From Isoetes taiwanensis (lineage: Eukaryota > Streptophyta > Lycopodiopsida > Isoetales > Isoetaceae), in NCBI GenBank assembly GCA_021234155.1, contig JAJEKV010000046.1, positions 7,817,012 through 7,881,011 on the forward strand: a stretch of 64,000 nucleotides of DNA, in the 5' to 3' direction. The notes beneath the pieces were generated by a model. It saw only the letters and a program-made list of their open reading frames with translations. It was not told the DNA's origin and ran no database searches. Of this stretch, positions 21,093 through 30,085 are shown piece by piece. The first letter of the stretch is position 1; the number at the start of each line of letters is the position of its first letter. Made by a program: the position numbers and the translations under genes.

Positions 21093-21985
21093 CGCTGCTT
21101 GCTCGAGAAATCGGAGGGCTCTTTTGGTGATGAGGCGGAATCCCAGACATTTAAGTCCACAATTACTTGTCTCAGAGACATAAAGAGATTTAGATTTGGC
21201 TTATTTAGTTAGATTTAAGGGTTCTGATGAGGCCCACATGGCTTGGAGGTTCGAATCCTCCAGCCCTGGTGTCAGCAGTTGTCTCTGTTTGTTCTACAGT
21301 TAGATCCGGTTGCCATGACTGTCCAGGAAGAAGATTGACCCAGGAAGACGATTGATTGCTGCGGTTCCAAATCTTGGAGTCAGCGTAGAACTAGTTAAGG
21401 CAGAACTAGTTCGAAATCTTGGAGTCAGCTCAGGGCAGCACCAGTAGAGGATTCTTGGGCAGGAAGAATAGATGGCTCATTCTGAGTGCGGAGAGTGCAA
21501 GTCGAGCTGTAAATTTTGTTGTCGAACAGAGGTATTGCGGCAGAGCCCAGCCATGGTAGACATTTACTAATACCGAAAAAGTCGATTCTGTTCTTTTGTT
21601 TATGGCATTTTTGCTTGAGAGCCGATGATGCCAGATAGTTTGTGATAGCCAGAAATTCGAATCCAAGGAGAAGGATTGGAACGTTATTAGGCCATCAACC
21701 ACGGGAAGCTCTTTCAGGGAAGGAGGAATTCTGAGTGTAAGAGGAAGCGTTTGCAAATGGATGTATATTTGTGTGGAGCTATGATTTTGAATTGCATGTA
21801 CATATTTTGTGGACATAAGCATGAAATAAATATGATCAGCTTGAATGTTTGTACAATTTAATAGTGATCTTAGATTTTGGCTTTTGTTTTACGTGGCCAA
21901 AAATCATGGGGCGTTGATAGAGTAAAATATCTGGAATATGCTCTCGATCGACGGTTGCTATGAGTGGCCCATGGAAAAACCCATA
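21093..21985 (+). repeat. Array unit e (3'-truncated)
   Basis: The first 893 bp of the unit, up to the ATGGAAAAA-CCCATAAG site, which is the left arm of the short inverted repeat. Unrelated AT-rich sequence follows. Confidence 0.8.
21217..21268 (+). repeat. tRNA-like segment with perfect box B, unit e
   Basis: Same element. The middle is changed (GGCCCACATGGCTT), but the T-arm hairpin and box B are intact. Confidence 0.5.
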
Positions 21986-22394
21986 AGAAAACATAAAAGT
22001 ATTATTCGTTCAATTTATTCGTTCTTATTCATTGTTATTCATTCTTTAGTTCTTTATCGATTTTTTTTGCATCTTTGATTTCTGACCATTGATCGCTGGA
22101 ATATTCCGTGTTCTATGCCAAATCAAAGGCCATTAAACTTTTTGCCAATAAATCGCCTGCCACTTCCAATGGTCCAAACGCTATTATACATGGTTAGATG
22201 CAACCAAAAAAAAAAAAAAAAAAAAAACTAGTCAAAAGCACGTTTGATTACTTTGCATAGCAAATTGTAGTATATGGTGGGTAAGGACAATAGGTATCAC
22301 GAAGCATTTGGAAATTCAAATAGATGGTATTCAAAGCAGATTTCAATTTGTAGATTATTATGTCAATTTAGAAACTTTGCACTGTTGCACAAGG

Positions 22395-22625
22395 AAGGCC
22401 AAACAAATTTAAAAGGTTGAAACAAATTTAAAGTCACAATAATGTTCAACATAATAGAAGTGTACACAGAACTTGCAAAATCTAATAGTAAATTCAAACA
22501 GGCAAATTAAAACAAATTTAAAAGATTGAAAGAAATTTAGAAGATAAAGTATCTTTGAACTTGGTCGCAACAGTGTTTAGCACAATAGAAGTGTATATAC
22601 AACTTGCAAAATCTAATACTTTACC
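22395..22625. repeat. Imperfect direct duplication (~115 bp period)
   Basis: ACAAATTTAAAAGGTTGAAA ... ATAGAAGTGTACACAGAACTTG and ACAAATTTAAAAGATTGAAA ... ATAGAAGTGTATATACAACTTG are two diverged copies side by side. Confidence 0.6.
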
Positions 22626-23059
22626 TTAAAGTTTTTTCCACGTTGAAAGGATTGTTTTTCTTCGTGGTAATGTGTTTAGATCATGTTACTTTGGAGCTCT
22701 CAGGATCCCTATCATTTTAGAGTATTGAAGCTATCAAAGTTGGGGCTTTGATCCTTTCACTTGTCTTGCAAATTTAGTTCAGTCCGAATGAATGTCTAAT
22801 GAATTGTTTTTCACTAGTCAATTTTTTATCGCAATGGTTTTCTGCGTCAAAATGGTGGGTTATTTTACACAGTTGATAAAACTTTGACACTTGACTACAT
22901 ATGACATCGATACGGACAGATTCTTTTATGAAAACTCAACCTATCTGGGGTTTTAAAGACGTAAAAGATTCCAACATTCCTTTGGTTCTTGGATTTATTC
23001 TATAGATCTTTGATCTATTGTATATTAAGTGATCTATGGTATATTAAGTGAGCACTCAA

Positions 23060-23255
23060 TAAAGAAAAAGTCACTTGAATATAGGTCATTTGATAAAGAA
23101 AAGGCACTTCACTATGGGCCCATTGATATAGTTTCTATGAGATCTCACAAGGATCAAGCAAGATAAGTTGTTCACTATAGACCACTTGATAAAGAAAAAG
23201 CACTTCATTATGGGCTAGTTGATGTAGTTTCTATGAGATCTCACAAGAATGAAGT
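23060..23255. repeat. Imperfect direct duplication (~95 bp period)
   Basis: Two copies share GATAAAGAAAA(A)G(G)CACTTCA, a TATGGGC block, GTAGTTTCTATGAGATCTCA or ATAGTTTCTATGAGATCTCA, and CACAAG. Confidence 0.6.
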
Positions 23256-23285
23256 AAGTAAGTAAGTAGCAAGGTACTCTACTTT

Positions 23286-23790
23286 CTAAGAGGAAAAATA
23301 CCTGCAAACTCTTGCAGAGATAAAAATGAGCCCATTTTTACAGCCATAATCCTTTTCAAGAGCACAATGTGAATCTTGAGAACAAACACAGAGCCCTTCC
23401 AATCCACAATAATCCTTAACAATGCTCATTGAAGCACCCAATCCAAACAAACCATCAGATCACTCGCTCGAAAACAATCTCTGCGGATCAAGCCTGTTTT
23501 TCGCATCAACAAACTTCTACAAATCAGGCAACTTACTCTATATCTTTTCAAACCCAACAGCCCAATGCGGCAATCCGCCATACTTATTCACCAAAATCTA
23601 TTCAATCTCATCCAGAAAATCTTGGTTAAATCTAGGAAGATTGGCTTCACGGTCGCGATGGTGCCAAAGCTCGACGTTTGCAGCGTCGAATTTGGGATGC
23701 CACCGTGAAAATCTATGATGCAGATCCCAAGTGGGTTTCGATTTTGGAGCAATTTGATGTCTCGGAAGCTGTGGCCTCAGATTGCTGGAC
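23286..23790 (-). pseudogene. L-gulonolactone oxidase-like C-terminal exon, with stops
   Basis: Minus strand. Reading toward lower coordinates gives DEIE, NKYGGLPHWAVGFEK, DAKNRLDPQRLFSSE, SMSIVKDYCGLEGLCVCSQ and DSHCALEKDYGC, ending with ARVC and a stop at 23,286-23,288. This is the typical C-terminus of plant L-gulono-1,4-lactone oxidase-like proteins (sugar-lactone oxidase family, FAD enzymes linked to ascorbate synthesis or related oxidations). The Cys-rich tail with CxCS-DSHC is characteristic. Four in-frame stops interrupt it: one after EIE, two in the following 20 codons, and one in place of the Trp of the SSEWxD motif. The gene is therefore dead. Pieces of the same gene lie at 24,874-25,345 and 30,086-30,610. 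Confidence 0.85.
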
Positions 23791-24454
23791 ATTTATGTGG
23801 GAAAGATATGCCAGATCTTGTTTCTGATTTGTGACATCTCTGTTTTATGTAGACCGTGGTATTGGTAAGCTGTACGATGATGTCCAATTATATCATGAAT
23901 AGTCCCTATTAAAGTTACATGTTAAACAGGTAATCGGAATTTGCTGACCCAGCTACCATTCCTTAATATTTGGATAGGCCATATGGCAGTAGAAAAATAC
24001 ACCACCCAAATAAAAATGATCCTATTATAATATTGTATTGATCATGTCGTATATCTCATCACGGAACATCCAAATGTACACGCATACACCCAAAGTCGTA
24101 TAAATGATGCATCCCCAAAATTAAGAGTATTTTGCTTTCTACCATAAGTGCATGATGTATTTTTGTTTGTAGTACACTTGACATTACAAATAATGGGACA
24201 ATCAAGGTAACGGGATAACTAGGAAACACATTGTTATGAACATGCATCTTTCTCAATCTACAAATTGTATAATATTCTTAATGCCATGGTTTTCAATTTG
24301 AATGGGTGAATTCCCTTGGCTAAAAATCATTAGATCCCTTGTTAAATATAAGCATGTATCCCATTAATGGTTGAGATGAATTATTTGCCAAGAAGATGAA
24401 TGGTCGAGATTGAAGAAGATGAACGACCGAGATTGCGATCTCGGTCTTATCATC
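23791..24454. other. Noncoding stretch within the oxidase pseudogene
   Basis: AT-rich; no recognisable exon. It lies between the C-terminal exon and the next pieces and may be an intron or an insertion that replaced the middle of the oxidase domain. Two copies of a GAAGATGAAnGnncGAGATTG motif occur near 24,392-24,435. Confidence 0.4.
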
Positions 24455-24873
24455 CTATTGGCTGAGGCAGGATCGATTTATCTCTGGACCTTCCTGCCTG
24501 CGCCACTTTCCTCCTGAAGCAGTCGGATTGCTTGAAGACGACTTGGATCCAAGCAGTTGAACATGCATAGCTTGGAGGTTTTGTGGTTGAAACGCATGCG
24601 GACTGATGGTATCAGAAGCCAGTCTGTTCTTCAAATAATGGGCAGACATCCCATTGGGACAGATTTTGATTTGGAGCGTCTTTCCCTTACCCTATGCCCC
24701 TCTTATGGAAAATCCTTGTCCTGTAGCGTGATCAGCGAGGGAATGCTTGGGCTTTTCATTTTCAATCGGGCAAAAGATGTCTGGCAGGGGGATGCCAGAA
24801 CTCTGTGCAATCTGCTGCCATTCTGGCCATGCATTTGCATGTTTCATCCCTAAAAGGTTTGTGACTTTGCCTT
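24455..24873 (-). other. Unassigned coding-like stretch inside the oxidase pseudogene
   Basis: The minus strand has long open frames, for example AWPEWQQIAQSSGIPLPD, then PHAFQPQNLQAMHVQLLG and NPTASGGKWRR. I do not recognise a family. It sits where the oxidase gene should encode its HQTTFS-type region, which is absent. It could be exons of another gene or element inserted into the pseudogene, or chance. Composition is more GC-rich than the neighbouring sequence. Confidence 0.3.
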
Positions 24874-25345
24874 TTAGTCTCTGCCACAGCTTCCGGCAGT
24901 TTGCATCAAATTATTGAATTCGATCACCGGATATCCGCTGAATGTTGTTCCATTGTTTAGAAATCGGTTTCCGCTTCTCACCCTTCGAATAGTGCTTCCT
25001 GCAACCACATTGCAGATCCCCTTGGCATCTCTGCCCCTTTCCGCACTTTCCACTGGAAAATAGCCATAAACCCACAATTCAGAATAAATTGAACCGATTC
25101 AAAACAGAATTAATTGGTACATAACTATATAATTTTCCGCTTGAAGCACCATTTGGAGTGGTTGCCCTGTACCCATTAAAAATGCCATCTCCAGGAGTGC
25201 CCACAGGTACTCTGTCATCCTTCCTGTAAATCACAACCTTTCTGCCATGGTTATCCTGTAAATCACAGCACAACCAAATTCGTGTGTCTTTGCAAAATAT
25301 AGCACTTTGTTTTCAGAATTAGAATCGTTTGCGAGCTCAAATGTG
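24874..25345 (-). pseudogene. L-gulonolactone oxidase-like middle exons
   Basis: Minus strand. The part nearest the Copia-B LTR reads VTFELANDSNSENKVLYFAK and THEFG. Then comes GRKVVIYRKDDRVPVGTPGD, matching the oxidase motif (W)YPSxxKxVYRxDDRVP. After a break, RDAKGICNVVAGS and NNGTTFSGYPVIEFNNL match the DANGKC ... NNG..FTGYPV block of the family. An 'ATTTTCCAG' acceptor-like site precedes the second block. A short local duplication (two TGATTTACAGGA copies about 30 bp apart near 25,240-25,275) disrupts the start of the DDRVP exon. Sequence directly before the Copia-B insertion continues into 30,086 on the far side. Confidence 0.8.
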
Positions 25346-25350
25346 ACAGA

Positions 25351-25619
25351 TGTTGAAATATTAAGTGTTTGTTAAGTGTTTATGACACTTGTTATTTGCT
25401 AATTATGTTCCTTAAGTTATGGACTTATGTTTAGTAGGTTGTTTATCTCGGTTGAGAAGATTATGGCAAGAATAACTCCATGATCAGTGGCAAAACTCTT
25501 GGATTCGTGTATACTTAAGATGAAAGTGATCTCAATGAAGTTACACTGTTTTGGCCATCTCTTGTTCCTCCAATCTCTTGCTCTTGTTTCGTCTAGTCAA
25601 TCAAGGTTTCTAATTTACA
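25351..25619 (+). repeat. Copia-B 5' LTR
   Basis: 269 bp, TG...CA ends, identical to the 3' LTR. It would carry the element promoter. A candidate TATA (GTATACTTAAGATG, near 25,508) is only tentative. Confidence 0.95.
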
Positions 25620-25633
25620 GGTTATGGGCCCAC
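25620..25633 (+). promoter_or_regulatory. Copia-B primer binding site, half-tRNA type
   Basis: GGTTATGGGCCCAC directly follows the 5' LTR. It is complementary to the anticodon stem-loop of plant initiator tRNA-Met (GTGGGCCCATAACC), not to its 3' end. Priming by an internally cut tRNA-iMet is known for Drosophila copia. Reading the same mechanism here is an inference from the match. Confidence 0.75.
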
Positions 25634-25732
25634 GCATACAATCCGACTCTCGTATAGCTCCTAACTGACCTTGCATTGTCTGGCTCTGTCCCTTGCAAAC
25701 CTTACTTAAATCTTGCATTTAATACCTGTACG

Positions 25733-26587
25733 ATGGACAGTGTTAGCACCTTGAATGCCTTTGAATGGAAACTCATTCCCCGCTTCACCGGGAAGAACTT
25801 CATGTTATGGAAGTGGAGGATCCAAATGATCCTGGAGGATAAGGGACTCTGGGAGGTCGTGAATTCAGAAGGAATTCTGAATCAAACTGCCACTGTTGTG
25901 TTCGGCGCCGTTGAGGGTGCTGATGCTGAAGGAGATGCAACCATTGAGGTTGCTTTGAATGAATCGGCTTCCGATCTTGTTGAGAAAGATCGCAAAGCCC
26001 GATTAGTGATCTGTTCGAGCCTGGATGATGCCCCTGCAAGATTGGTTAGGGGAGCTTCATCAGCTAGAGCAATTTGGCGAGTTCTGTTGAACCATTATGC
26101 TTCAGATTTGGCTGGGAATCGTCTTGCTCTCAGGAAACGTCTCTATAGTCTTCATTTGGTGAAGGTGGGGATTTCCGGGGAGCATGCATGCATCATGAGG
26201 GGATCTTTGGACGAGTTACGAAGCCCACCGGGCACTGACATCACCGAGGATGAGAAGGTCAGCATGTTATTGAATAGCTTGCCTTCGACTTTTGAAGGAG
26301 TGGTTGTGAATATGGAAGGAAGGCTGTCGGAATACACTTTTGACAAAGCTTTTGAAAGGCTTAAGGCTGAAATAATCCGTCAGACACAAAATAAGGCGCA
26401 TCTTGTATCAGATACGCTCATGTTTAGAGAAGAAAAGAAGGGAGAAAAGAATGGGGGACGGAAACCTCGTTTTGACAAAAATAAAGCTACCTGCTTTCGA
26501 TGCCAGAAGGTAGGACATTTAGCAAGGGATTGTAGAGCTCCTGCACCTGTACCACCACCTTCCAAGGAACATGCGGTATTGCTATGA
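25733..26587 (+). CDS. Copia-B gag polyprotein (open, 284 aa)
   Basis: The ATG at 25,733 starts MDSVSTLNAFEWKLIPRF, the usual start of copia gag before the FxGxNFxxWK(W) motif (FTGKNFMLWKWRIQMIL). The UBN2-type gag body follows: KARLVICSSLDD, AIWRVLLNHYAS, LRKRLYSLHL, then MLLNSLPSTFEGVVVNME and FERLKAEIIR. A single zinc knuckle CFRCQKVGHLARDC lies near residues 253-266. A proline-rich end follows, and the stop is at 26,585-26,587. The protein would form the virus-like particle and bind element RNA. In most copia elements gag and pol share one frame; here pol continues in another frame from 26,571, so a frameshift separates them. Gag is the only intact ORF of the element. Confidence 0.85.
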   Translation: MDSVSTLNAFEWKLIPRFTGKNFMLWKWRIQMILEDKGLWEVVNSEGILNQTATVVFGAVEGADAEGDATIEVALNESASDLVEKDRKARLVICSSLDDAPARLVRGASSARAIWRVLLNHYASDLAGNRLALRKRLYSLHLVKVGISGEHACIMRGSLDELRSPPGTDITEDEKVSMLLNSLPSTFEGVVVNMEGRLSEYTFDKAFERLKAEIIRQTQNKAHLVSDTLMFREEKKGEKNGGRKPRFDKNKATCFRCQKVGHLARDCRAPAPVPPPSKEHAVLL

Positions 26588-27128
26588 AGAAAATCATCAT
26601 GAAGAAGTTAAAGAGGAGCATAAGCGCATTGTTGAAGAAGCGAAGGTAATTCTCGAAGACCTTGGTGATTTCTTGTTTGTTGCATTGGAGAATATGGAAG
26701 GGGATTCTAGCTCCAAGTGGTATGTGGATTACGGAGCTACAAGTCACATGACTTCCAAGAAGGAGATATTTTTCAACTATCGACCACTTGCGCCCTAGGG
26801 TAATTGAATGGGAGATCATCATATCCGAGGAAGCTATTGGTACGGTATTGTTAAAATCATTGTTGGGAATACTATTAACCTTGTCAAGAATGTTCGCATG
26901 TACACGGTGCGCAAAAGAACCTATTATCAGTTAGTAAGCTCAGCGATCTTTGGACATGAGATCAAGTTTTCAACCACCGGATGTGAAGTGTTGAGCGGGG
27001 AAGGAAAAATATTGATCAAGTCATCGAGAAAGGGCAACCTATACGAGATTATTGGGGTGCCAAAGTTGGTTGAGGAAGCATGTTATGCGGGAGAAGCACC
27101 CCAGAGAGCAAACTCTGTGGCACTATAG
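26571..27128 (+). pseudogene. Copia-B protease and pre-integrase region
   Basis: The frame starting at 26,571 encodes the protease segment WYVDYGATSHMTSKKEIF. The catalytic D-S/T-G has become D-Y-G, so the protease should be inactive. TAG at 26,796-26,798 and TGA at 26,805-26,807 follow, then GDHHIRGSYWYGIVKII and MYTVRKRTYYQLVS, which correspond to the region between protease and integrase. A frameshift near 27,100 moves reading to the frame of the GAG-pre-integrase HYRLGHIAP. Confidence 0.8.
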
Positions 27129-27836
27129 GCTTGGGCACATAGCTCCCTTTCGACTTGACTTCTTAGTCAAACAAGGTTTTCTCAAACATGGCAAAGGATC
27201 TAGCAGACCCTGCAACATCTGCCTTCAATGCAAAATAACAAGAGGGAGTTTTCCAGCCTCCACATCTCATGCAAGTCAGAAATTAGCTTCTTTGCACACT
27301 GATCTTTGTGGACCAATTACCCAGCTACTTCTGCAGGCTCGAGGTATTTCCTTGTATTCTTGGATGATTTCTCTCGAAAGGTTTTCGTATATTTTCTCAA
27401 AAACAAGAGTCAATGTTTTGAGTTCTTTTGCATCTTCAAACAAGCAATTGAAAAAGGTACTCGGAATCAAATTATATCCCTGAGATCTGACAATGGGGGA
27501 GAATTTTGCTCTAAAGTGTTTGAAGAGTTTTGTGTAAAGCATGGGATTGAGCATCAACTCACTGCACCTTATACAAGTGAACAGAATGGTCGGGCTGAGA
27601 GGGTTAACAGAACTCTCATTGAAATGGCTCGAACTCTATTGCTCAGCATGAAAGTACCAGCCTGTTTTTGGGGGGAAGCCATAGCAACTGCAGCTTACTT
27701 GGTCAACAGAGCTCCACATGCCAAACTTGATTTTAAGGTCCCTGAAGAAATATGGTCAGGTAAACCTCCTGTTCTCAATCATTTGAAGGTTTTTTGTTTG
27801 CAAGGCTTTTGTAAGAATCAATGTTGGGAGCTCTAA
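27052..27836 (+). pseudogene. Copia-B integrase, two frames
   Basis: The first frame (27,052-27,483) has the zinc-binding HYRLGHI ... CNICLQCK and LHTDLCGPI with the first catalytic Asp. A shift near 27,320 leads to the second frame (27,306-27,836) with YFLVFLDDFSRKVFVYFLK, SLRSDNGGEF (second Asp), GIEHQLTAPYTSEQNGRAER (with the catalytic-Glu helix ending in VNRTLIEMARTLL) and FWGEAIATAAYLVNRAP. The catalytic D, D and E are all present, so only the frame is broken. From 27,837 to 28,243 lies a degenerate linker with stops. Confidence 0.85.
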
Positions 27837-28243
27837 ACTAGGCAATCAAGCAAAAGAATGTATGTTTATTGGCTATTGTAGCAACGGGGAAAGCATCTGA
27901 TTCATTGATCTTGCCACCAAGAAACTTGTGATTAGTTGTCATGCGAGAATTTAATGAATATGAGAGCTGCTTCTTCTCCCAAGCCAAGTCGAGAAGCATC
28001 TACCTTCATTATTGTAGCGGACCACGGATGTACTAAGTAAGAGCTTGTCCATACCTCAAAGGGAGACCCCTAGAAGTGAAGAACATGATATATATCATTT
28101 TGCGTCTGAGAAAAGCAAGTGATGATCTCTGAAGAAAGTGACACTTTGGAAAATGCTATTGAAAGTATTGATCTTTGTGAGACACGCACGCAATTAGAAG
28201 ACCTCCCGGTGGCTACGGATTATGTGTTCTCCACGAGAAGATC

Positions 28244-29788
28244 ATGCCATTGAGCCTCGAGTTATTCGAAGCCATTAATAGCGAGAGAAAAGATCAATGG
28301 CTTGCTGCCATGCAACTTGAGCTTGCCTCAATCGAGGAAGCTAAGACTTGGTCCTTGGTTAATAAACCAAATAATGAAGCATCATTGGATCCAAATGGGT
28401 TTTCAAGATCAAATATAGCGATGATGGCAGCATTGGCGCTTCAAAGCAAGATTGGTGGCAAAGGGATTTTCACAAGTATATGGTATCGACTACAACAGGA
28501 CCTTTGCACCTGTTGTAAAACTTCCATCTGTGAGGACTATTTTGGCTTATGCTTGCCAACAGCAATTTCACATTCATCAGATGGATGTAACAAACGCCTT
28601 CTTGCATGGTGAACTTGAGGAAGAGCTCTATTTGGAGCAACCAGAAGGCTTTTCACAGGGATCTAACCTAGTCTGCAGATTACACAAGGCCCTGTATGGC
28701 CTCAGGCAGGCATCCAGAACTTGGTATTCCAGATTGAACCAAGTACTCCTCATGCTTGGGTTCCAAGTAAGTGTAAATGATCCTAGTGTATATTTTCGCT
28801 TCATGCCTGTTCCAATGTTTGTGCTATGCTATGTGGATGATCTAATTATCATATCAGCCAGAGAAGATGACTTAGCATCATTGAAGGAACAGCTCCATAA
28901 GCAGTTCAGAATGAAGGATTTGGGCATGATCCACCATTTCCTTGGCATTCAAATCACATACAACAGGGAAAAAGGGAAGATGTTTTTGCATCAAGAAAAG
29001 TACTTAACAGATTTATTGCACAGGCTAGAGATGCTGAAGTGTAACACAGTTGGAACTCCTCTGGAATATGGAGTCAATCTAAGTGCAAATGACGAGCCCT
29101 GTTCCTCTAATCTCTTGCACATTCATGAGCAGTACAGAAACATCTTGGGGACCTTGAATTTTGCAGCTGTGGCTACTAGACCTGATCTATCCTTGACACT
29201 ATCTAAGTTGAGCCAATTCTCGAATGATCCTAAGCACAGTCATTGTTGTTCTCTCAAAAGATGCTTGAGATATATTGCAGGAACTCCTAACCTTGGAATC
29301 TGCTTTGATGCTGATAAGAGTAATGAAATCATTGGATACACAGACTCGGATTGGGGGGGAGATGCAGACAGAAGATCCATTTCTGGATATGCCTTCACAT
29401 TTGCAGGTGGAATTGTCAGTTGGAATAGCAGCAAGCAAAAGTGCATTGCACAATCAACCACAGAGGCCGAGTTTTATGCAATAGCACATGGATCTAATGA
29501 AGCGATGCAGTCTGGTTGCAGAGGTTAGCACTTGAGCTACACATTCACAAACAAACAGGGATGATTTTAATGGTCGACAATCAGGGAGCCATGAAGGTGT
29601 CATATGATCCAGCTGAGCACAAGAGGATGAAACACATTGACATTAAATTTCATTATATCAGGGATCTTTCGGAGCGGGGACCTTTGGCCGATGTCTTGCC
29701 CTCTGAGGGGAGACATGATTGCGGATGCAATGACAAAAGCATTAGGAAGCACAAAATTTCAGAAATTTCTGGAGATGGCTGGGCTTAA
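28244..29788 (+). pseudogene. Copia-B reverse transcriptase / RNase H
   Basis: An N-terminal piece (28,244-28,612) gives DQWLAAMQLELASIEEAKTW. A frameshift near 28,437 leads to the long frame 28,452-29,528: MVAKGFSQVYGIDYNRTFAP, IHQMDVTNAFLHGELEEELY, LHKALYGLRQASRTWY, active site CYVDDLIIIS, MKDLGMIHHFLGIQI, the connection part TRPDLSLTLSKLSQF, GYTDSDWGGDADRRSISGY and AQSTTEAEFYAIAHGSNEA. One more shift at about 29,520 leads to LMVDNQGAMKVSYDPAEHKR and IKFHYIRDL, the end of RNase H. All catalytic motifs are intact, so the RT core may have been inactivated only recently. Confidence 0.9.
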
Positions 29789-29811
29789 ACAGGCAAACAC
29801 TTAAGGAGGGA

Positions 29812-30080
29812 TGTTGAAATATTAAGTGTTTGTTAAGTGTTTATGACACTTGTTATTTGCTAATTATGTTCCTTAAGTTATGGACTTATGTTTAGTAGGT
29901 TGTTTATCTCGGTTGAGAAGATTATGGCAAGAATAACTCCATGATCAGTGGCAAAACTCTTGGATTCGTGTATACTTAAGATGAAAGTGATCTCAATGAA
30001 GTTACACTGTTTTGGCCATCTCTTGTTCCTCCAATCTCTTGCTCTTGTTTCGTCTAGTCAATCAAGGTTTCTAATTTACA
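29812..30080 (+). repeat. Copia-B 3' LTR
   Basis: 269 bp, identical to the 5' LTR. It is preceded by the purine tract TTAAGGAGGGA and followed by the target duplication ACAGA. Confidence 0.95.
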
Positions 30081-30085
30081 ACAGA

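Larger units (their letters stand above)
12677..21985 (+). repeat. Tandem array of a 2.2-kb unit, five copies (last partial)
   Basis: Five head-to-tail copies start with CGCTCCTTGCTCGAG or CGCTGCTTGCTCGAG at 12,677, 14,858, 16,700, 18,910 and 21,093. Spacings are 2,181, 1,842, 2,210 and 2,183 bp. The copies are highly similar, with scattered substitutions and small indels. Each full unit contains a tRNA-like box B, a block of about 45-bp direct repeats (CTTGGAGTCAGCGCAGA type), a TATA-containing segment between short inverted repeats, and a long imperfect palindrome. No known transposon protein is encoded. The left end is cut by LINE-B. The right end fades at about 21,985. It could be a satellite-like array or a tandemly amplified noncoding element. 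Confidence 0.9.
21986..23285. other. AT-rich intergenic stretch, no gene
   Basis: There are no supported genes. It holds a run of about 21 A near 22,206-22,226, an imperfect direct duplication at 22,395-22,625, another at 23,060-23,255, and the short repeat AAGTAAGTAAGTAAGTAG near 23,250. It separates the tandem array from the 3' end of the L-gulonolactone oxidase-like pseudogene. Confidence 0.6.
25351..30080 (+). mobile_element. Copia-B, complete Ty1/copia element in the oxidase pseudogene
   Basis: 4,730 bp between two 269-bp LTRs (25,351-25,619 and 29,812-30,080) that are identical base for base. It is flanked by the 5-bp target duplication ACAGA (25,346-25,350 and 30,081-30,085). The LTRs are TGTTGAAAT...AATTTACA. 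A primer site follows the 5' LTR and a purine run (TTAAGGAGGGA) precedes the 3' LTR. Gag is open, but protease, integrase and RT are broken by stops and at least four frameshifts. The insertion splits an exon of the oxidase gene. Identical LTRs indicate a very recent insertion, while the inside is decayed, so it was probably mobilised in trans. Confidence 0.95.

Noticed and set aside
12677-21985. The array read as a protein-coding gene cluster
   Set aside because: Frames are not conserved between copies: indels break the longest ORF in units a, b and e, and no family match was seen.
12677-21985. CRISPR-like repeat structure
   Set aside because: The repeat is kilobases long with no short-repeat/spacer pattern, and the genome is eukaryotic.
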